Part shown: positions 58,351 through 64,000 of the stretch, in pieces
Layout of the letters: each line of letters starts with the position of its first letter
How positions within the stretch are numbered: position 1 is the first letter of the stretch
From: Theropithecus gelada
Taxonomy: Eukaryota > Chordata > Mammalia > Primates > Cercopithecidae
Length of the DNA stretch: 64,000 nucleotides
Direction of reading: 5' to 3'
NCBI RefSeq assembly: GCF_003255815.1
Contig: NC_037682.1
Location: 5,929,115-5,993,114 of the forward strand
Made by a program: the position numbers and the translations under genes
Notes under the pieces: generated by a model
Told to the model about the DNA's origin: nothing
The model's database searches: none
Seen by the model: the letters and a program-made list of their open reading frames with translations, nothing else

Positions 58351-58434
58351 GCAGGCTGCACAGAAAGCGTGGCAGGCTGCACAGGAAGCGTGGCAGGCTG
58401 CACAGGAAGCGTGGCAGGCTGCACAGGAAGCGTG
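58351..58434 (+). repeat. 21-bp minisatellite, four units, inside the LTR
   Basis: Units GCAGGCTGCACAGGAAGCGTG; the first has AGAAAGC and the other three are identical. Confidence 0.95.
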
Positions 58435-58917
58435 GCGGCGTGTCTCAGCCTCTGCGGAGGCCTCCAGAAACACAGTCAAGGTGGAAGGCGAAGGGGGAGC
58501 AGGTACATCTCATATGGTGGGAGCAGGAGGAAGAGAGAGACAGGGGCAGTGCCTCACACTGTCAACCCGATTCCATGAGAACCCTATCACGAGAACAGCA
58601 CCACGGGGGAAATCCATCCCCAGGATCCAATCACCTTCCACCAGGCTGCACGTCCTACAGTGGGGATTACAGTTCAACATGAGATTTAGGCAGGGACACA
58701 GATCCAAATCATATCAGTCTCCAAGCACCTGGACTGCCAGTATCTCAGTATCTAGAGTCCTGGCTCATCCCTTTTCTGCCACCTGGTGCCAGCATGCTCC
58801 CTGCTCTCCCGTGCCTGCCGTTCTCCAGCTGCGGGCCAGGGCCGTGAGAACTCACATTCACAGACTTCAAGATTCTCCATCACCAGCCAGCCCATGACAT
58901 CAGGACTTCGAGCCCTT

Positions 58918-59640
58918 TATTCATTTCCTGTGGCTGTTGGAACAAATTGATGACATGCTTAGTAGCTAAGAAAAACACAATTTCTTTCTTTTTTTTTTTT
59001 TTTTTGAGACAGTCTTGCACTGTTGCCCAGGCTGGAGTGCAGTGGTGCGATCTTGGCTCACTGCAACCTCTGCCTCCCGGGTTCCAGCGATTCTCCTCTC
59101 TCAGCCTCCTGAGTAGCTGGGATTACAGGTGCCCCCCCACCCCCACCACGTCCGACTAATTTTTGTATATTTAGTAGAGATGGGGTTTCACCATGTTGGT
59201 CAGGCTGGTCTTGAACTTCTGACCTCAGGTGATCCACCCACCTCGGCCTCCCGAAGTGCTGGGATTACAGGTGTGAGTCACCGCACCCGACCAAAACAAT
59301 TTTTCATCTTACAGTTCTGGAGGTCAGAGGTCTCAAGTGGGTCTTTGGGGCTACAGTCAAAGGCCGTGCTCCTTCCAGAGGCTGTAGGAGGGAACCCACT
59401 TCCCTGTGTTTCCCAGCTTCTAGAGGCAGCCCCTGTTCCTTGGCTCAGGGCCCTGCATCCTTCCAACCTCCACTCTATCACCACTTCTCCGACATTGACC
59501 CTCCTGCTTCCCCTTATAAGGATGCTGTGATTACATGCAGGGCCCACCCAGATCACCTCCCAGCTCAGGATCCTTTACTCAGTCACATCCGCAGAAAACC
59601 TTTTGCCACGTAAGATATTAGAAATCAGGGCACTGTATTT
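58918..59640 (-). mobile_element. MLT1-like LTR relic split by an Alu
   Basis: TTTCCTGTGGCTGTTGGAAC, then after the Alu CATCTTACAGTTCTGGAGGTC and CTTATAAGGATGCTGTGATT. Confidence 0.6.
58983..59294 (-). mobile_element. AluS-type element in the MLT1 relic
   Basis: Antisense Alu. The flanks AAAAACACAATTT and AAAACAATTT show the target duplication. Confidence 0.92.
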
Positions 59641-59702
59641 GTTGCCTGGGGCTGCCATAACGAAGTCCTACAGTCTCCTTGGTTTAAAGAGATAGACATT
59701 CT
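59641..59702 (-). mobile_element. Short MLT1-like end
   Basis: TGCCTGGGGCTGCCATAACG matches the reversed LTR end. It is cut off by a partial Alu. Confidence 0.5.
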
Positions 59703-59783
59703 GGCCGGGCGCGGTGGTTCACGCCTGTAATCCTAGCACTTTGGGAGGCCGAGGCAGGTGGATTGCTTGAGCTCAGGAGTTAA
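59703..59783 (+). mobile_element. Alu 5' fragment, 3' part missing
   Basis: Only the first 80 bases of an Alu (GGCCGGGCGCGGTGGTTC to CAGGAGTTAAACC), without a tail. It points to a later deletion. Confidence 0.85.
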
Positions 59784-60123
59784 ACCTGAGCAGTGCCTCT
59801 GAAACCCCAGCCCTGAGCCACCCACCCCTGCCTCCTCCCAGGCCTGAGGCTATGGCCAGCCATGTACAGCCCTGCCCCTGGCTCCCTGCTTTTCCTGACC
59901 CCAGTGTCCAGCGGTCACTTAACTGGCAGGTAGTTAGTGTAGACCAGGCACGGAGGTGGATGACAGCAGGACCCAGTGAGGAGAATGAGCTATGCAGGCC
60001 TGGCCATATGAAAATTCTAACCACCAGCAAGGCACAGGGACTGAGCAGCCGGCACAGACACCCACGGCCTCGGGCAGCTGCTGGGGCCCTGCTGTGCCAG
60101 GTGCTCACCCTTTAGTTTCCGAG

Positions 60124-60993
60124 TCACTGAAAGGGAGGCCCAGGGGTCCTGGGGAAGAGGCTGGGGCAACGAGGGCCATGGGAAGGGGATTCAGGGCGCT
60201 CGGGGAAGGGCTGGTTATCACCCAGTACAGAGATGGTCCCTATTCCAATGGTCTGCAGGGCCTTCCTGTACATGTAGCCACTGAATAGCAGTGTGGGTGA
60301 AGAGTCCAGAGCTGGCAGTGTGTGCTCAGCCATCTGAGCAGCACAGATGGCCCTGGACAGGGGGCATGTGGAGAGGCCTGTGGGGGGCTGCGGGCAACAA
60401 GCAAAGCTGTACCAGCTGCTTCTCCTGGCCTTGAATGGCAGCCGGGCAGACAGGTCCAGATCTAGGAGACCCGGCCAGGAGGTGGGGGAAGTTGATAGCG
60501 AAGGGACACTCAGGGGCCATGGGATCCATCGGCACCACAGGTCTCTGCCACCCCTGTTCACCCAGAGGCCTGCAGACCAGGAACAGGGCAGCTGTGGTGG
60601 GCACACCCCACCCAGGTTACCATCAGCCCACTGGCTCAGTGGCCCCCCCAGGAGACAGGAGACACACCCTAACCCCAGTGGGCCCCCAGCACCCTGCACA
60701 GAGCATGCGTACAGCAGGCCTTTAACACATGCTTGATGGAGTAGGAATGGGGCTCCCTCGTGTGGGGTCGGACGGCTCTCCACACACTTGGCACACACAG
60801 TGGCTGTCAGGTCACCCTTGCCTTTGCGGCCCTTTGGCTTCCGCATGGATCTGGGACAGCAGTGGAGTGCCAGGGGCTCCAAAAGTGACTCAAGGTTGGC
60901 CCTCCACCAGGCAGGCAGCTCCTCCAGCTTGTAAACAAAATGGGCCATCCGGAAGAGGCAGCAAAGCAGGACCTCGGGATACTCCACCCCCAC
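60124..60993 (-). other. Unrecognised 289-codon open frame in unique GC-rich DNA
   Basis: A long open frame with no repeat I can recognise. Its first third is cysteine-rich and basic (RKPKGRKGKG near residues 52-61). The middle has CxxC-like pairs and many tryptophans, and the end holds LFSGYMYRKALQTIGIG. I do not recognise a family. A second minus-strand frame (60326-60604) is also open, which suggests that high GC lowers stop frequency. Internal GT...CAG pairs could mark introns. It could be a coding exon, a lncRNA, a decayed pseudogene or chance. The region directly upstream on this strand is a G-rich block. Confidence 0.2.
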
Positions 60994-61325
60994 CTTCCCC
61001 TACCCCACCCCCAGTCCCCCCACCCTGCCCCCATCCGGCCCCAGCCCCCCCATCCGGCCCCACCCCACCCCATCCCAGGCCCCCACCCTGCTCCCGCCCC
61101 GCCCCCAGACCCCCCACCATACCCCCGCCCTGCTTTCAGCCCCCACCCTGCCACAGCACCCCACCCTGCCCTCACCTTGCCCCAGCCCCCCACCTTGCCC
61201 CTACCCCAGCCCCAGCCCCCCACTCTGCCCCCACCCTGCCCCCAGACCCCTCACCATACCCCCGCCCAGCCCCACTCCAGCACCCCCATCCTACCCCCGC
61301 CCCACCCCAGCTCCCCACACCCCTC
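60985..61325. repeat. C-rich (CCCCACCCTGCCCC-like) low-complexity tandem block
   Basis: Irregular repeats of CCCCACCCTGCCCC and CCAGCCCC on the + strand cover about 340 bases. The minus strand is correspondingly full of G3-G5 runs, so it has strong G-quadruplex potential. Open proline-rich frames here are a by-product of composition. Confidence 0.85.
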
Positions 61326-62372
61326 ACCACTTCCCAAACAATTGCTCCCCAGCGAGGCCCTGTGCAGAACGGCTGTGCATGGCTGGGGAGGAGGGGGCCA
61401 TGTACTGAGGGCCCTGGAGCTCAAAAGCCTCCCACGACACCCCCTGCTCCAATCTCAGGTCCCCCTCATGCAAACTGCTTCCAGACATCATGTCCCTGTC
61501 CAACCGACTCCTGCAGCCCCAGAGTGGCTTGAGACCGGAAGCCTCCGCCATCCAGCCTGGACAGGGAGGCCCGTGCTGGGTGAGGACCCCATTGCAGTAA
61601 GCAACTGGGGTGCAGTAAGCAACTGGGGACCCCAGGCCGTTGAAAGTCGCAGAAGTGAGCTGGCACTGCCTATTCCCAGGAATTTCTCCCAGGGAAAGAT
61701 TTCACTGAAACGACCCCACAGAGCTGCCATGCAGATGAAAGGACGCAGTGCAGGTGCAGGACTCCGCGTAACGCCCGGCACACAACACAGACTCAAACGT
61801 GACTTCACTATTAACGACTTGCATGTAGCCCTCACTCCGGGCCAGGGCGGTTCCTGGCGTCGTAAGGAAGTTAATCACTCAGGCCCCCACAGCGCCAGAT
61901 ACTACTGCTCCTAGCACTATCCTCGTTTTACAGGCGAGGCCACGGAGGTCTGGAGGGGTTGAGTGGCTTGTCACAAAGCCAGGAGGCAGCAGAAGTGGAC
62001 TCTGCAGCCAGATGTTGGGGCTCCAGAGCCATGAGCAAGCATAATCAACAGGCTATTCTCGCTCTCATGGGGGGAAAGTGCGTCTTCTCCACCGTCTCAC
62101 GCTCTCCAGCCAACCCCGAGCCCAGCATGGAGCCTGCATCCAAAAACACGGGCGAATGCTTAGTATCCTCCATCTCCAACAAAGCTCGGGTCTGCATTCG
62201 GGGCACCAGGTGGGACCAGGACAGGGATGACGCTCATTCTGAACACTGAATGAAAAATCAAAGTGCACACTGGTTGGGGGAGACCCCAGCTCCCTGGGCA
62301 GAAAGTTAGAAGATTCTCCACTGGGTGCATTCATTACCTGGAGAGTAACTATGGCTGCTGGAACAAATGACT
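61326..62372. other. Intergenic DNA without recognisable genes
   Basis: Unique sequence. GCAGTAAGCAACTGGGG is duplicated at about 61593-61630. A MIR-like stretch lies near 61925-62000. Confidence 0.4.
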
Positions 62373-62490
62373 ACTCAGGAGTGTGAGGTGCGAGGATCGC
62401 TTCAAGCCAGGAGGCAGAGGTTACATGCAGTGAGCTGTGATTGTGCCACCGCACTCCAGCCTGGGTGACAGAGTACAACCTTAAAAATAG
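62373..62490 (+). mobile_element. Alu right-monomer fragment
   Basis: CTACTCAGGAGTGTGAGGTG and GTGCCACCGCACTCCAGCCT. Confidence 0.7.
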
Positions 62491-62790
62491 AACCAGCATG
62501 ATGGCTCACACCTGTAATCCCAGCACTTTGGGAGGCCGAGGTAGATGAACTGCTTCAGCCCAGGAGTTTGAGCAGCCTGGGCAACAGGTGAAACCCTATT
62601 TCTACAAAAAATACAAAAATTAGCCAGATGTTGGTGGCGCACGCCTGTAGTCTCAGCTGCAGGGGAGGATGAGGCAGGAAGATCGCTTGAGCCCAGGAGG
62701 TTGAGGCTGCAGTGAGCTGTGATTACACCACTGTACTCCAGCCTGGGCAACAGAGTGAGACCCTGCCTGGAAAAAAGAAAGAAAATGTAA
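62491..62790 (+). mobile_element. AluJ-type element
   Basis: Sense diverged Alu with GAGGTTGAGGCTGCAGTGAG. Confidence 0.88.
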
Positions 62791-63970
62791 ATCAGATCTT
62801 TCCCAGAGGCCCCCAGCTGTCCTCCCCTCCTCTGTTCGTTAAACAGAACCAGGTTCCCAGGTTCCCCTGGAATCAGGCTCCCAGGACCACCTAGAATAGG
62901 CATAGGTCAAGGGGACAGGCTTGCCATGACTGGCTGAGACCCCCATAACCCATCCCCTGGGGCCACGCACCACACCTGGAACCACAGCTGGGCTCTCCTG
63001 GCTAGGCTGATGTCAGATGTCTCCCCCAGCAACCAAGAGGCAGAACGTACCAAGGTGTCAAAACCTCTGTCAGAGAAGCACACAGTTCTACCAGCAGACA
63101 AGCAGGTACTGACACCTGCCATGCGACACAGCGGGCCTGCCACAGGAGGAGCTTGGCCCCTGTTCGGCTGACCCAAGTGACAGGAGGAGCTCGGACCCTG
63201 TCCGGCTGACTTGGAAAGGGCCAGACCCAGAGCTGCGTCCACCGCTGCTACAATGAGGACAAAGAGCTCTCAGCGGGGGAGGGAGGAAGCTGCAGCCTTC
63301 CCTGCTTCTGCTCACGGCGAGGGGCCCCAGGGAGCTCTGTAGAATTGTCTGGCAGATGCCAATCAGCCTGACATCACTAGAAAACCCGGAATTCTGCATA
63401 CACAAGCATTTCCAGGAGTGCAGGACTTCTGGGTAGCATATGTGCATTCAACAAGAAAGAAACACAATTATTATTATTAAGAACACTTGGACAGCGCTTC
63501 CTGAGCCATTAAGTCACTGGTCCCCCAAGCCAGAAGCGTGGGGATCTTCCCAGCCCCTCACCCCTGCAGAAGGCCTGTTTGCAAGTTCTGATGACTGAGC
63601 CCACACATAGTCAGCAGATGTGCCCCTCTGTACCCCAGCTGGCCTCTCCAGACTATAGCTGCTGGCAGGTGTTCTACCTCAGACACCTCCTCAGGGCAGC
63701 CACCAGAAGGAATTTTCTAAGACACAAACTGGGCCAATTTCCCTCTCCTCACTGCCCACCTGTGCCTCACCCCAGCCCACAGCCACCGAGACCACACAGG
63801 CCTGGGATGGAGAAAGAACGTGGAGGACCCCAGACCCACTGGAAATCTGGCCTTTCCTTGGCACTTGCTGAAAAATGGGAGCAGCTGCGACCCCATCGGC
63901 TGCCTAACTGGAAAATCAGCAGGAATTGTCCTGTTCTGATTATAGAACCAACATTCAACATTGGAGAAAC
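62791..63970. other. Intergenic DNA without recognisable genes
   Basis: Unique; an imperfect 36-bp tandem (AGGAGGAGCTYGGMCCCTGT) lies near 63147-63215. A T18 run at 63971-63988 may open an antisense retroelement beyond the window. Confidence 0.4.
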
Positions 63971-64000
63971 TTTTTTTTTTTTTTTTTAAGAATAAACGAG

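Larger units (their letters stand above)
57900..58716 (-). mobile_element. MST-type solo LTR with 5-bp target duplication
   Basis: Runs from TGTATTAGTTC to AATCATATCA. The target GTCTC is at 57895-57899 and 58717-58721. A sense Alu (57937-58296) and a 21-bp repeat expansion lie inside. Confidence 0.9.

Noticed and set aside
60729..61914. Proline-rich frames of 267 and 324 codons on the + strand
   Set aside because: They arise from the C-rich block; low complexity in all frames.
1..64000. TPCN2 or IGHMBP2 exons at the window ends
   Set aside because: Expected from synteny beyond both edges, but no frame with similarity to either protein was seen inside the window.
1..64000. tRNA, rRNA or snRNA genes
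   Set aside because: Only Alu A/B-box-like sequences were noticed; no tRNA cloverleaf or snRNA could be supported by eye.

Overview
This is ordinary primate nuclear DNA, most likely from an Old World monkey (Cercopithecidae). It is packed with Alu, L1, MIR/L2 and MaLR-LTR repeats. Two Mas-related GPCR genes lie on the + strand: MRGPRF (coding exons 21730-21777 and 25511-26494) and MRGPRD (48801-49763). Both proteins are clearly orthologous to the human proteins as I remember them, but MRGPRD differs at roughly a tenth of its residues. A young Alu nested at 43669-43967 has features I associate with the monkey-specific AluYR group. Together these argue for a monkey rather than a human or ape. 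In human 11q13.3 the same two genes sit between TPCN2 and IGHMBP2. By synteny the left edge here faces TPCN2 and the right edge faces IGHMBP2, but no exon of either was recognised.

Layout. 1-16.7 kb: repeat-dominated intergenic DNA with many Alus, an L1M 3' end, a MADE1 hairpin, a large GA-rich tract, an eroded ERV integrase region split by an Alu, and a GGAT microsatellite. 16.7-21.7 kb: GC-rich, Alu-free regulatory DNA upstream of MRGPRF, with a CArG box, a palindromic CRE, and a CpG island carrying CCAAT and GC boxes. 21.7-27.4 kb: MRGPRF, with a 3.7 kb GC-AG intron that holds Alus and an inverted L1 duplication, and a poly(A) signal at 27357. 27.4-41.6 kb: GC-rich intergenic DNA with MLT1 relics, a CA repeat and a 19-unit 16-bp VNTR. 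41.6-48.6 kb: AT-rich L1 ORF2 remains studded with Alus. 48.8-49.8 kb: the single-exon MRGPRD coding region. 49.8-64 kb: intergenic DNA with nested MaLR LTRs, two of which keep intact 5-bp target duplications, a C-rich low-complexity block, and an unrecognised 289-codon minus-strand ORF.

The two receptors are divergent paralogues. MRGPRF is an orphan receptor of smooth muscle and connective tissue. MRGPRD is the beta-alanine receptor of itch and pain neurons, and the pocket residues I recall (R103, D179, W241) are all present. I found no CRISPR, operon or other prokaryotic system, and no clear sign of an undescribed multi-gene system. The best leads are the unrecognised ORF at 60.1-61.0 kb, the MADE1 hairpin, the GC-AG intron, the VNTR and the inverted L1 structures. 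Family names of repeats were assigned by eye.
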